Shown piece after piece: positions 17,515 through 26,412 of a DNA stretch of 64,000 nucleotides; position 1 is the first letter of the stretch, and every line of letters begins with the position of its first letter. Both the position numbers and the translations under genes were made by a program. The stretch lies in assembly GCA_963735085.1 (NCBI GenBank), contig CAVTJP010000005.1:310001-374000 (forward strand). Reading direction: 5' to 3'. The notes beneath the pieces are model-generated. The model was given only the letters and a program-made list of their open reading frames with translations. It did not search any database and was not told where the DNA came from. The DNA comes from DATJGR01 sp963735085 (GTDB taxonomy: Bacteria; Pseudomonadota; Gammaproteobacteria; Pseudomonadales; Azotimanducaceae).

Positions 17515-18474
17515 ATGAGCGCGACAAACAGGGTATTCATCGATGGTCAGGCCGGTACGACCGGCCTCGAAATCGCCGCGCGCCTGCATGCGCGGCAGGA
17601 CATCGAGTTGCTGGAAATCGACGTGGAACAGCGCAAGGACCCCGCGCGGCGCGCAGCACTTCTGAACGAAGCCGACGTGGTGGTGTTGTGTCTGCCCGAC
17701 GACGCGGCCCGGGAAGCCGTGGCGCTGATCGACAATGCGAACACGCGGGTGCTCGATGCCAGCACCGCCCATCGAGTTGCGCCCGGTTGGGCCTATGGTT
17801 TGCCGGAACTGAATCCGCCTCAGAGAGAGGCGATTCGAAACGGCAACCGTATCGCCGTGCCCGGCTGCTACCCCACCGGTTTCATCCTCGGCGTGCGGCC
17901 CTTGATCGATGCGGGGCTACTCGCCGCTTCGCAGCCGTTATCCGTACATGGCGTGTCGGGGTATTCGGGTGGCGGCCGCGCGATGATCGATCGCTATCGG
18001 GAGTCCGAATCGCAGGGTATCGCCGGAGTGAAGCCGACGTTGACGTACGGCCTCACGCTGACCCACAAGCACGTCCCGGAGATGCAGTGTTACGCAGGTA
18101 CTGCGATGCGGCCGTTGTTTACGCCGATCGTCGGTCACTACTACAAAGGCATGCTGGTGCACGTGCCAATCGCCAACGCGTGGCTGAACGGTGCTACACC
18201 CGCAGACGTCTACACGGTGCTGCACAAACGCTACGCGAACGAAGCCTGCGTAAATGTGCTGCCGCTCGGTGCACAGGACGCACTCGACAATGGCTTTCTG
18301 TCACCACTCGATGCCAACGACACCAATCGGGTCGACGTGATGGTGTTCGGCAATGACACACATACATTGCTGGTGAGCCGTTACGACAATCTGGGTAAGG
18401 GGGCATCTGGCGCCGCCATCCAATGCCTGAATCTGCTGCTTGGCGTCGATGAACTGCGCGGCCTCACGCTATGA
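17515..18474 (+). CDS. argC: N-acetyl-gamma-glutamyl-phosphate reductase, short type 2
   Basis: Third step of arginine biosynthesis: NADPH-dependent reduction of N-acetylglutamyl phosphate to the semialdehyde. The 319-residue length and the N-terminus VFIDGQAGTTGLEIAARL are diagnostic for the type 2 (short) ArgC. The catalytic Cys118 lies in AVPGCYPTGF; VSGYSGGGRAMIDRY and LTLTHKHVPEM follow. No other arg gene is adjacent. The stop overlaps the following aminotransferase start by 4 bases, so the two are translationally coupled. Confidence 0.95.
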   Translation: MSATNRVFIDGQAGTTGLEIAARLHARQDIELLEIDVEQRKDPARRAALLNEADVVVLCLPDDAAREAVALIDNANTRVLDASTAHRVAPGWAYGLPELNPPQREAIRNGNRIAVPGCYPTGFILGVRPLIDAGLLAASQPLSVHGVSGYSGGGRAMIDRYRESESQGIAGVKPTLTYGLTLTHKHVPEMQCYAGTAMRPLFTPIVGHYYKGMLVHVPIANAWLNGATPADVYTVLHKRYANEACVNVLPLGAQDALDNGFLSPLDANDTNRVDVMVFGNDTHTLLVSRYDNLGKGASGAAIQCLNLLLGVDELRGLTL

Positions 18475-19784
18475 GCGTCGCCGCGGTGCAACCGCTGGTC
18501 GAGCGGAGTACTGAGGACCTGAAGGTTCGCGCGCGCGAACTCGCAGCGCGGCTCGATCAGCTGCAAGCCGCTGCACTCTCTCTCGACCTGACGCGCGGCA
18601 AACCGTCGGCCGATCAACTCGATCTGTCGAATGAGCTCGACGGGATACTGCGCGGCAACTACCGATTGAAAGACGGCACCGACGCGCGCAACTACGGTGG
18701 CCTGCTCGGCATTCCGGAGGCGCGTGCACTTGGCGCCAGTATGCTCGATACCACCGCGGATCGTGTTATCGCCGGCGGCAATTCGAGCCTCACGCTGATG
18801 CAGTTCGTCGTTGATACGGCGCTTAATGTGGGTTTGTGGGGGCCCGGTAGCGCATGGCGGCGTGAAGCCGAATCAGCCGGCGCCACACCTAAATTCATCT
18901 GCCCAGTGCCCGGTTACGATCGGCACTTCTCGATCTGCGAGTCGCTCGGCATCGAGATGTTGACGGTGCCGATGACCGACCACGGCCCAGACATGAATGC
19001 GGTGGAAGCGCTCGTCGCGACCGACCCACTGATCAAAGGCATCTGGTGCGTGCCGAAATACTCGAACCCAACCGGGTGCGTCTATTCCGAAGCAGTGGTC
19101 GCGCGCATTGCCAGCCTGCCGAAGCGCGCCGGTGCACACTTTCTCGTGATGTGGGACAACGCCTATGCGGTGCACGATCTCGAACAGGCAGCGCCGCAGC
19201 TTGCGAGCCTCGCACCGCTGCTGATCGCCGCCGCCACCGACGATCACGCGGTGCAGTTCACGTCGACGTCGAAGATCACGTTCGCAGGGGCCGGCGTTGG
19301 ATTCCTGGCGAGTTCGCCGGCACTCGTCGCTGCCCTCGAAAAGCGTTTGAGCACGATGACGATCGGCCCCGACAAGGTGAATCAACTGCGCCACGTGCGA
19401 TTTCTCGAGGGCCGCCTGGCGGCCCACATGCAGCGCCACGCAGCACTGCTGCGACCCAAGTTCGAGGCGGTTATCGAACGGCTCGATCAATCGCTTTCGG
19501 GACTCGGTGTCGCGTCGTGGACGCGGCCATCGGGCGGCTACTTCATATCGCTCGACACGCTGCCCGGTCTAGCGCAGCGGGTCGTCGCACGCGCGCGCAA
19601 CATCGGCGTGACGTTAACGCCAGCAGGTGCAACATTTCCGTACGGCCGCGACCCAAACGATCGCAACATCCGAATCGCGCCCACCTTCCCGCGTCTGTCC
19701 GACGTCGAGGCGGCGACTGACGTGGTCGTACTCTGCGTGGAACTCGAGAGTATCGAGCAGATACTCGCCCGGCGCGCCCTGTAG
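18471..19784 (+). CDS. Aminotransferase class I, aspartate/alanine-glyoxylate (subgroup Ic) type
   Basis: A 437-residue PLP enzyme. It matches the Ic-type aspartate aminotransferases (as in Corynebacterium AspT): SLDLTRGKPSADQLDLSNEL near the N-terminus, GGLLGIPEARALGA, GNSSLTLM, WCVPKYSNPTG, MWDNAYAVHD and the PLP Lys in STSKITFAGAGVGF. Likely reaction is aspartate/2-oxoglutarate transamination, but the acceptor cannot be read from sequence. Coupling to argC by an ATGA overlap raises the possibility that it supplies nitrogen for, or acts in, arginine synthesis (N-acetylornithine step); that is inference. Confidence 0.87.
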   Translation: MSVAAVQPLVERSTEDLKVRARELAARLDQLQAAALSLDLTRGKPSADQLDLSNELDGILRGNYRLKDGTDARNYGGLLGIPEARALGASMLDTTADRVIAGGNSSLTLMQFVVDTALNVGLWGPGSAWRREAESAGATPKFICPVPGYDRHFSICESLGIEMLTVPMTDHGPDMNAVEALVATDPLIKGIWCVPKYSNPTGCVYSEAVVARIASLPKRAGAHFLVMWDNAYAVHDLEQAAPQLASLAPLLIAAATDDHAVQFTSTSKITFAGAGVGFLASSPALVAALEKRLSTMTIGPDKVNQLRHVRFLEGRLAAHMQRHAALLRPKFEAVIERLDQSLSGLGVASWTRPSGGYFISLDTLPGLAQRVVARARNIGVTLTPAGATFPYGRDPNDRNIRIAPTFPRLSDVEAATDVVVLCVELESIEQILARRAL

Positions 19785-19826
19785 TGCGCCGCACCGCACG
19801 AGCCTCATGACCACACGGAGCACCCA

Positions 19827-21023
19827 TTGACCGACTCAGACTGGACGATCGATCAATTCCCCGTACCGCAGGTCGACGATCGCGACCGTTTCCACGACTT
19901 CGCATTACCGCTGCCGATCATGCACGCGATCGCCGATCTCGGCTTCGAATACTGCACGCCGATTCAAAGCGAAGTGCTGCCATACAGCCTCGCTGACTAT
20001 GACGTGACCGGCCAGGCGCAAACCGGTACCGGCAAGACGGCGGCGTTCCTCGTCACCATTCTCGCGCAGCAATGGGAACAGCCGAAATCGCCGGCAAACC
20101 CGCCGGGCACCCCACGGGCACTGGTGCTTGCGCCAACGCGCGAACTCGCGATTCAGATCGAACAGGATGGCCGCGATCTCGCAAAACATCTCGACAGCGT
20201 GGTCGTCAGCGTCGTCGGCGGCATGGATTTCAACAAACAACGTCTGCAACTGACCGAAGGCCCGGTCGACATCCTCGTCGCAACGCCGGGACGCTTGCTC
20301 GACTTCATCAATCGTCGCGTCATCGATCTCAGTCGGGTCGAAGTGCTGGTGATCGACGAAGCCGATCGCATGCTCGATATGGGATTCATTCCCGACGTGC
20401 GCCGCATCGTCTACAAAACGCCCCACAAACGTGAACGCCAGACGCTGTTCTTCAGCGCAACATTCAACGAGGACGTGATGCGGCTGGCGGCGTCGTGGAC
20501 GTTGGACCCGGTGCATGTGCGGATTGAACCGGAGAACGTCGCGGTCGATACGGTGGAACAGAAATTCTGGCTCGTGTCGGCAGAAAACAAAGGCAAATTG
20601 CTGGCGGAGATGATCGAAGCGAAGGCGCTGTCGCGCGTGATGGTGTTTGCCAATCGCCGCGACTCGACGCGCAACCTGCACGAATATCTGCGCAGAAAGA
20701 ACGTCGCCTGCGAGATGTTGTCGGGTGAAGTACCGCAGCGCAAACGCCTGACCACGCTCGATCGTTTCAAACAGGGCAAGATCCGTGTGCTGGTGGCGAC
20801 CGACGTTGCCGGGCGCGGCATCCACGTCGACGACGTCAGCCACGTGATCAACTTCGACTTGCCGGAAGATCCGGAAGACTACGTGCATCGCATCGGCCGC
20901 ACCGGCCGCGCCGGCGCATCGGGCATCTCGATCAGCTTCATCTCCGAGGACGACGCCTTCAATCTAGGGGCGATCGAAGAGTTCCTGGGTCACACGGTCA
21001 CGTGCACGCAGCCGGAACTCTGA
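19827..21023 (+). CDS. rhlB: DEAD-box ATP-dependent RNA helicase, RhlB-like
   Basis: A 398-residue RNA helicase. Q motif FEYCTPIQSEVLP, Walker A AQTGTGKT, APTRELAIQI, VGGMDFNKQRL, TPGRLLDF, DEAD in VIDEADRMLDMGF, SAT in FFSATF, and the C-terminal VATDVAGRGIHVDDV and HRIGRTGRAG motifs are intact. GQAQTGTGKTAAFLV, GGMDF and the overall length favour RhlB, the RNase E/degradosome partner. The start is TTG at 19827, chosen because GGAG precedes it by 7 bases and MTDSDWTIDQF leads straight into the domain. Unlike many RhlB it has little C-terminal basic tail. Confidence 0.9.
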   Translation: MTDSDWTIDQFPVPQVDDRDRFHDFALPLPIMHAIADLGFEYCTPIQSEVLPYSLADYDVTGQAQTGTGKTAAFLVTILAQQWEQPKSPANPPGTPRALVLAPTRELAIQIEQDGRDLAKHLDSVVVSVVGGMDFNKQRLQLTEGPVDILVATPGRLLDFINRRVIDLSRVEVLVIDEADRMLDMGFIPDVRRIVYKTPHKRERQTLFFSATFNEDVMRLAASWTLDPVHVRIEPENVAVDTVEQKFWLVSAENKGKLLAEMIEAKALSRVMVFANRRDSTRNLHEYLRRKNVACEMLSGEVPQRKRLTTLDRFKQGKIRVLVATDVAGRGIHVDDVSHVINFDLPEDPEDYVHRIGRTGRAGASGISISFISEDDAFNLGAIEEFLGHTVTCTQPEL

Positions 21024-21108
21024 TTGCTTCGAGCGGCGTTCTTTCGCGCATTGACCGAACCTGCCCAAACGTCGAGCATGCCCCGTTAACCGAATTCGGT
21101 CTCAACTG

Positions 21109-21915
21109 ATGCGTAGCGCCGTTGTGCAAATGTGTTCGACACCCGACGTGGCTGCAAACCTCGCGGCCGTCGAACGGCTGACTGTCAAGGCCGTGCAGCG
21201 TGGCGCCGAATGCGTGTTGTTGCCCGAAGCATTCGCATTCATCGGTCCCGACGCACAGAAGCAGGAAATCACCGAACCGTTGCCGGGCGGCGGACCGATA
21301 CTTGCGCGCTGTCAGGCACTCGCGTCGGCACATCGTGTGCATCTCGTGCTTGGCGGATTTCATGAGCGTTCCGACGAACCTGGCAAGACGTTCAACACCT
21401 GCGTACATCTGGGGCCGAGCGGTGCGATTGTCTCGATGTACCGCAAGATCCATCTATTCGACGTCGATCTGCCAGATGGAACGCGGCTGAACGAATCGGA
21501 TCGCACGTTGCCCGGCACCGAGACCGTCGTCACGCCGACTCCATTCGGTGGCCTGGGTTTGAGCGTTTGCTATGACGTGCGGTTTCCTGCTTTGTATCAG
21601 CAGTTGGTGGACAAAGGTGCGGTCGCGCTGACGGTGCCATCGGCTTTCACGCTGTCGACCGGGAAAGACCACTGGCACGTGCTGTTGCGCGCCCGCGCAA
21701 TCGAGTGTCAGGCATACGTATTGGCACCGGCTCAGTGGGGCAGGCATCACGGTAGCCGCACGTCTTACGGACACGCACTGATTGCCGATCCGTGGGGTTG
21801 CGTGATCGCCGAGTGCGGCGAAGGAGACGGCGTTGCAATCGCGGAACTCGAGCAATCTGCCGTCGCAAATGCACGCAGCCGACTGCCGAGTCTCGAGCAC
21901 CGGCGCATCCGTTAG
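21109..21915 (+). CDS. Carbon-nitrogen hydrolase, Nit1-type (deaminated glutathione amidase-like)
   Basis: A 268-residue nitrilase-superfamily amidase. The catalytic triad is Glu40 (CVLLPEAFAF), Lys113 (MYRKIHLFDVD) and Cys154 (LSVCYDVRFPALYQ). The KIHLFDVDLPDGTRLNESD stretch and HWHVLLRARAIECQAYVLAPAQ are typical of the Nit1/YbeM branch, whose known role is to hydrolyse deaminated glutathione, a metabolite-repair step. Hydrolysis of another omega-amide is possible. It sits 85 bases after rhlB and 9 bases before hisC. Confidence 0.9.
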   Translation: MRSAVVQMCSTPDVAANLAAVERLTVKAVQRGAECVLLPEAFAFIGPDAQKQEITEPLPGGGPILARCQALASAHRVHLVLGGFHERSDEPGKTFNTCVHLGPSGAIVSMYRKIHLFDVDLPDGTRLNESDRTLPGTETVVTPTPFGGLGLSVCYDVRFPALYQQLVDKGAVALTVPSAFTLSTGKDHWHVLLRARAIECQAYVLAPAQWGRHHGSRTSYGHALIADPWGCVIAECGEGDGVAIAELEQSAVANARSRLPSLEHRRIR

Positions 21916-21924
21916 CGCGTCATC

Positions 21925-23019
21925 ATGAATTACGAGCGGGACAATATCCGGCGCATGCGCGGCTACGCCTCCGGTGAACAACCTCAGGGCGCCGACGTCA
22001 TCAAGCTGAACACCAACGAGAATCCGTATCCGCCGAGCCCCGCGGTGGGTATCGCGCTGGGGGACTTCGACGCGGCAACGCTGCGGCGCTATCCGCAGCC
22101 GACCGCGGACCGTTTCCGCACGCTCGCCGCGCAACGGCACGGCGTTTCGACCGATCGTATTATCGTCACCAACGGCGGCGATGAACTGCTGCGACTGGCA
22201 TTCACCACTTTTCTCGACGGCGGCGACGTATTCGGCACTACCGATCCCACCTATTCGCTGTACTCGGTACTGGCGCAGATCCAGTCGTGCAGCATTGCGG
22301 CGCTTGCGTTGACCGACGATTGGGATCTGCCGCGCGATTTCGCGCAACAAATGAACGACTCCGGCGCGCGGCTGGTTTGCATCGTCAATCCCCATGCGCC
22401 GACCGGAAGACTGGTAGACAGCGACTTCATTGGCCATATCGCCAACGAGCTCGATGGGGTGCTACTGATCGATGAAGCGTACGTCGATTTTGTCGAACCG
22501 GCGCTGCGTCACGACGTCGTAAACATGGTGCGCGCGTTCGACAACGTATTGCTGCTGCGGACTCTTTCGAAGGGCTATTCGCTGGCCGGGCTTCGATTTG
22601 GATATGGTATTGGATCACCGAACCTGATCGAGCCGATGCTGACGAAGACCCGCGACAGCTACAACGTCGACGGGATCGCACAGTCGCTGGCCTGTGCAGC
22701 ATTCGCGGATCTCGAATACGCCGAGTCAACCTGGGCGCGCGTTCGGGCAGAGCGCCGACGGCTTCGCGACGCGTTGCGAGAGCGCGGCTTTTCGGTGCCG
22801 CCGTCGCAGGCGAACTTTCTGCTCGCGACGGTTCCACTGGAGAGTGCACACGGCGCCGCATCCCTGTACGAAGCCTTGAAGTCGCACGGTGTACTGGTGC
22901 GTTACTTCGAGACCGCCCGGCTCGAAGACAAGCTGCGCATCACCATCGGTGATGCAGACCAGAACGACCGCTTGATCGCAACCATCGATGCGGTGATGGC
23001 AGCTTCCGCACGAATCTGA
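21925..23019 (+). CDS. hisC: Histidinol-phosphate aminotransferase
   Basis: Transfers the amino group from glutamate to imidazole-acetol phosphate in histidine synthesis; close relatives also act on aromatic amino acids. The 364-residue length is standard. LNTNENPYPPSPAV near the N-terminus is the HisC signature, with TNGGDELL, VNPHAPTGR, LIDEAYVDFV and PLP Lys216 in LRTLSKGYSLAGLRFGY. No other his gene is adjacent, so this may be a stand-alone copy. It starts 9 bases after the nitrilase stop. Confidence 0.92.
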   Translation: MNYERDNIRRMRGYASGEQPQGADVIKLNTNENPYPPSPAVGIALGDFDAATLRRYPQPTADRFRTLAAQRHGVSTDRIIVTNGGDELLRLAFTTFLDGGDVFGTTDPTYSLYSVLAQIQSCSIAALALTDDWDLPRDFAQQMNDSGARLVCIVNPHAPTGRLVDSDFIGHIANELDGVLLIDEAYVDFVEPALRHDVVNMVRAFDNVLLLRTLSKGYSLAGLRFGYGIGSPNLIEPMLTKTRDSYNVDGIAQSLACAAFADLEYAESTWARVRAERRRLRDALRERGFSVPPSQANFLLATVPLESAHGAASLYEALKSHGVLVRYFETARLEDKLRITIGDADQNDRLIATIDAVMAASARI

Positions 23020-23052
23020 TACATCAGGGGCTCGTGCTTCGGAGACGCTCAA

Positions 23053-23523
23053 ATGGCCCCACATCACTCCGCGCTGTTGCGCGCTGCCACCATCGACGCA
23101 CTGGAACCGGCGCAGCGTCGACACCAGTTCAACGACAATGCAATTCGTGTGACGCGTACGCTGAGCGAGCACGTTGGCATGCAGCGAATCGGTGTCCATC
23201 TCGTTCGGTTGGCCCCGGGGCGTGAGAGCACGCAATACCACTACCATGACGCCGATGAAGAGTTCCTCTACATTCTGGAGGGACGCGGTATCGCCGAAAT
23301 CGGCACGGAGTCGTACGAAGTCGGCGCCGGAGACTTCATGGGTTTCGCGGCACCGTCCGAACCGCATACACTGCGCAATCCGTTTGACAAAGATCTCGTC
23401 TATCTAATGGCCGGCGAGCGCAATCCCAACGACGTTGTGCATTACCCTCGCATTCGACGCACGATGATCAAGGGTCCCGGTCCGCGTCGCTGGGTCGATT
23501 GGGACGACCTGCACGAACTGTGA
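23053..23523 (+). CDS. Cupin-domain protein
   Basis: A 156-residue single-cupin protein. Metal-binding motif 1 is seen in QYHYHDADEEFLYILEGRG and motif 2 in DFMGFAAPSEPHTLRN, with His and Glu ligands placed as in the family. Cupins of this kind are often isomerases, dioxygenases or simple sugar/metal-binding proteins; no specific reaction can be assigned. GGAG lies 7 bases before the ATG. Its stop shares GTGA with the start of the following kinase-like gene, so the two are likely partners. Confidence 0.85.
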   Translation: MAPHHSALLRAATIDALEPAQRRHQFNDNAIRVTRTLSEHVGMQRIGVHLVRLAPGRESTQYHYHDADEEFLYILEGRGIAEIGTESYEVGAGDFMGFAAPSEPHTLRNPFDKDLVYLMAGERNPNDVVHYPRIRRTMIKGPGPRRWVDWDDLHEL

Positions 23524-24584
23524 AAGACGACGCCACACTTCGTGCTGCCATCGCCGGGATGGTTCCCGGTACCCGAGTCGCGACGATCGTGTCGCTCTCT
23601 GCTGGCGCACGTGCCCAGACCTATCGCGCCGACGTTATTGCCAACGGCCGCTCGCAGGCGTGGGTCATCAAAACGTTCCCGGAGCCATCGCCGCACGCAA
23701 CGCAGGAGTTCAACAGCTACGCGCGGCTGCGCGGCGTCGTCGATGTCACACCGAGCCTGATCGCGCTCGACCCGCAACAGCGGATACTGATCGTTGAGCA
23801 CCTGAGCCATTCACTCGATCTGTTTGTCGCGTTGCAGCGCAGCGACGATCCGTTGGATATCGTTCGCCCGCTTGGACAGTTGATCGCGCGCCTGATCATA
23901 GCGACGCGACATACGCCACCCGCCGTCGACGACATTGCGATTCGCGAACGCACTGCGCTCGCAGCAGCGTGGCCGAAGTTCGCGGCATGGGCGGGTGCAC
24001 TCGGTGTTGCCTGCTCCGATGACGTCTCACGCGTCATTGCGATAGTCGAGGATCGCTATGCGCATCCGCGCAAGGCGAGTTTGACCCAGGGCGACCCGGC
24101 ACCCAGCAACGTCGTGTTCACGCCGGAAGGAAAAACACTGCTCATCGACTTCGAATACGGTGCGCAACGGCACGTGCTCGCCGATCTGGTGCAATGGTGG
24201 ATACGTTGCCCGTTGCCGGAACGTTGGTTCGAAGCGATGGTCGACGAAGTTCGCGCTCTATTGATCGCCGACGGCATCTACGCTGACGCCGACGAATTCG
24301 ACGACGACCTGGGACACGCTGCAACGTACGCCGCACTGTACATGTTCACATGGCTGCCGGTAGAACAGGCGATTGCCGAAGACCCGCCGTGGGTCGGCAA
24401 ATGGCGTGTTCGCCAGGCGCTTCTGTCGTCGAGTCTTCGCGGCATGCGCGCGGCTCGATCGTCCGACGAACTCGCTCCGCTGGCGGATTGGCTCGGCGAA
24501 CTCAACGCCACATTGACACGTCTATGGCCTGACAGCGGTGACGGCTCGCCGGACTGGCTCGCGCTTGTCGGCAAAACCGAATGA
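23520..24584 (+). CDS. Aminoglycoside-phosphotransferase-like (APH fold) protein
   Basis: A 354-residue protein from GTG 23520, which overlaps the cupin stop by 4 bases. The APH/choline-kinase fold is indicated by the catalytic loop LTQGDPAPSNVVF (Asp and Asn kept; the usual His before Gly-Asp is Gln) and the metal-binding LLIDFEYG. An N-terminal lobe with VIKTFPEPSPHATQEF supplies the likely ATP Lys. Substrate unknown: such proteins phosphorylate small alcohols or sugars as often as drugs. Convergent with the ABC-F gene, only 16 bases apart. Confidence 0.78.
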   Translation: MKDDATLRAAIAGMVPGTRVATIVSLSAGARAQTYRADVIANGRSQAWVIKTFPEPSPHATQEFNSYARLRGVVDVTPSLIALDPQQRILIVEHLSHSLDLFVALQRSDDPLDIVRPLGQLIARLIIATRHTPPAVDDIAIRERTALAAAWPKFAAWAGALGVACSDDVSRVIAIVEDRYAHPRKASLTQGDPAPSNVVFTPEGKTLLIDFEYGAQRHVLADLVQWWIRCPLPERWFEAMVDEVRALLIADGIYADADEFDDDLGHAATYAALYMFTWLPVEQAIAEDPPWVGKWRVRQALLSSSLRGMRAARSSDELAPLADWLGELNATLTRLWPDSGDGSPDWLALVGKTE

Positions 24585-24600
24585 TGCAGCGTGGCCGCTC

Positions 24601-26349
24601 TCACTCCAGACGCGCGTATAGCGTATTCAGCTCATGCCGCCATTGGGTTTGAAGGCTCGGCTTCTGAAATTTCGGCTTGCGCGCCAGATCGGAGGCAAGC
24701 AGCGATTCGAGTTCGACAATCCGCGCCAGCGCGTCGTCATCCGCGCCAGCTTTTGCACCTCTATGTGCCGCCGAATGTGCCGCCGAATTCGTTGAGTTCG
24801 TTGACGATATCGAAGCCATGCGCGCCTCAGCAGAGACGCTATCAACAGCCGATGCATAAAACGCCGCAGGATCGATGACATCGACCAGGCGTCCGCGTTG
24901 TATCAGTACATAGCGCTGCGCGACCGTTTCGAGAAAACGTCGATCGTGGGATGTGATCAATAGCGCCGCACCGCTGGCCAACAGTTGCTCCTCGAGCTGC
25001 TCCTTGCCTTCGATGTCGATGTGATTCGTCGGCTCGTCGAGAATCAGGAAGTTCGGCGCGTTCAGCGACAACACGATGAACAACGCGCGGGCGCGTTCAC
25101 CGCCACTCATCGCAGCGAGGCGCTTGTCGTGGTCACGATAAGGGAAACCTGCAGCGATCAACCTGCGGCGAACCTGGTCGTCGCTTACGTCGACACGTTC
25201 GATGATGAAGTCCACCAGCGACGCATCCGACGTCACTTCGTCGAGTTCCTGATCATAGTAGCCAAGTCGCACCTGCGGGCTCGAACGAATGCCTTGCCGC
25301 TCGCCACCGCGCAACACGTCGATCAGCATGCGGATGAACGTAGACTTGCCGACGCCATTTGCGCCAAGCAACGCAATCCGTTCGCCCGGTCGAATCATCA
25401 GGCTCTCTACATCGAACAGTACATGGTCTGGCGCCGCGGGCGGTGCGACACGCAACGACTCGACCCGAATGACTTCCTTGGATCGCACCACCGCGAGGTC
25501 CAACGTCAGATCGAGCGGCGATCCCGCGGTCACGAAGGTCTTTTCTTCCGCCATTCTTTCGACACGCCGCTCCATGTTCTTCGCGCGGCGTGCAAACTTC
25601 TCGTTGTCGAAATCGCGGCCCCAGATCGCCAACCGTTTTGCGCTGGCGCGTAATGTTTCGATCTTGCGCTCCTCGGCCTCGCGGCTGCGTCGCGCTGCGT
25701 CGTCGGCCTCGATCAATGCGGTGCGCGCCGCGCTGAACGGCAGATCGAAGCACCATAGGCGACCATCTCGCAGAAACCAGGTCTCCGATACGACCGTGTC
25801 GAGGAACGCGCGATCGTGCGACACCAGCACGAACGCGCCTCGATACGCATTGAGAAACGTTTCGAAGATGCGCATCGTCGCGAGGTCGAGGTGGTTCGTG
25901 GGTTCATCGAGCAGCAGCAATTCGGGCTCGGCAATCACCGCACGTGCGAACATCAGGCGATTTTGCTGGCCACCCGAGAGATCACCTGCCGTGAGACCCA
26001 ACAGGTTCGCGGAGATACCCAGATCGCTCAGCAATGCCTCGACACGCCAGCGTTCATCGCGCGCTTCAGGCAGAGCGTTCAACACGGCATCCACTACGGT
26101 TTGCCGGACTGCGATCTCTGGCAGAAACTGTTCGACTCTGCCAATCTTCAGACCGCGGCGAGACGTGATCTCGCCGACATCGGGCATGCGGGCACCGGCC
26201 AGGAACGCGAGCAGTGTCGATTTGCCACAGCCGTTGTGACCCACCAGACCAATGCGCGCGCCGTCGGATACCGTGAACTCCAGATCACGGAACAGGGTTC
26301 GATCGCCAACGCCATGCGTGACGTTGCGCGCGCTCAGTAACGTAGCCAT
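24601..26349 (-). CDS. ABC-F family ATPase (Uup/Ettα-like group)
   Basis: A 582-residue soluble ABC protein with two nucleotide-binding domains and no membrane domain. First domain: VGHNGCGKST, LSGGQQNR, LLLLDEPTNHLD. Second: LLGANGVGKST, MSGGERAR, LILDEPTNHID. The linker of 80-90 residues is charged and helical (REAEERKIETLRASAKRLAI, NEKFARRAKNMERRVERMAE), as in ABC-F ribosome factors. The C-terminal tail is Ser/Asn/Ala-rich, then a short charged helix, resembling a reduced Uup tail. Such proteins act on ribosomes or translation-coupled repair. The exact subfamily is not certain. Confidence 0.9.
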   Translation of the reverse strand: MATLLSARNVTHGVGDRTLFRDLEFTVSDGARIGLVGHNGCGKSTLLAFLAGARMPDVGEITSRRGLKIGRVEQFLPEIAVRQTVVDAVLNALPEARDERWRVEALLSDLGISANLLGLTAGDLSGGQQNRLMFARAVIAEPELLLLDEPTNHLDLATMRIFETFLNAYRGAFVLVSHDRAFLDTVVSETWFLRDGRLWCFDLPFSAARTALIEADDAARRSREAEERKIETLRASAKRLAIWGRDFDNEKFARRAKNMERRVERMAEEKTFVTAGSPLDLTLDLAVVRSKEVIRVESLRVAPPAAPDHVLFDVESLMIRPGERIALLGANGVGKSTFIRMLIDVLRGGERQGIRSSPQVRLGYYDQELDEVTSDASLVDFIIERVDVSDDQVRRRLIAAGFPYRDHDKRLAAMSGGERARALFIVLSLNAPNFLILDEPTNHIDIEGKEQLEEQLLASGAALLITSHDRRFLETVAQRYVLIQRGRLVDVIDPAAFYASAVDSVSAEARMASISSTNSTNSAAHSAAHRGAKAGADDDALARIVELESLLASDLARKPKFQKPSLQTQWRHELNTLYARLE

Positions 26350-26412
26350 CTCGAATCGCGCCAGAAATCGCTCGTACAGGCTAGTGTAGTGCGCATCGCG
26401 GCAAATCGAGTC

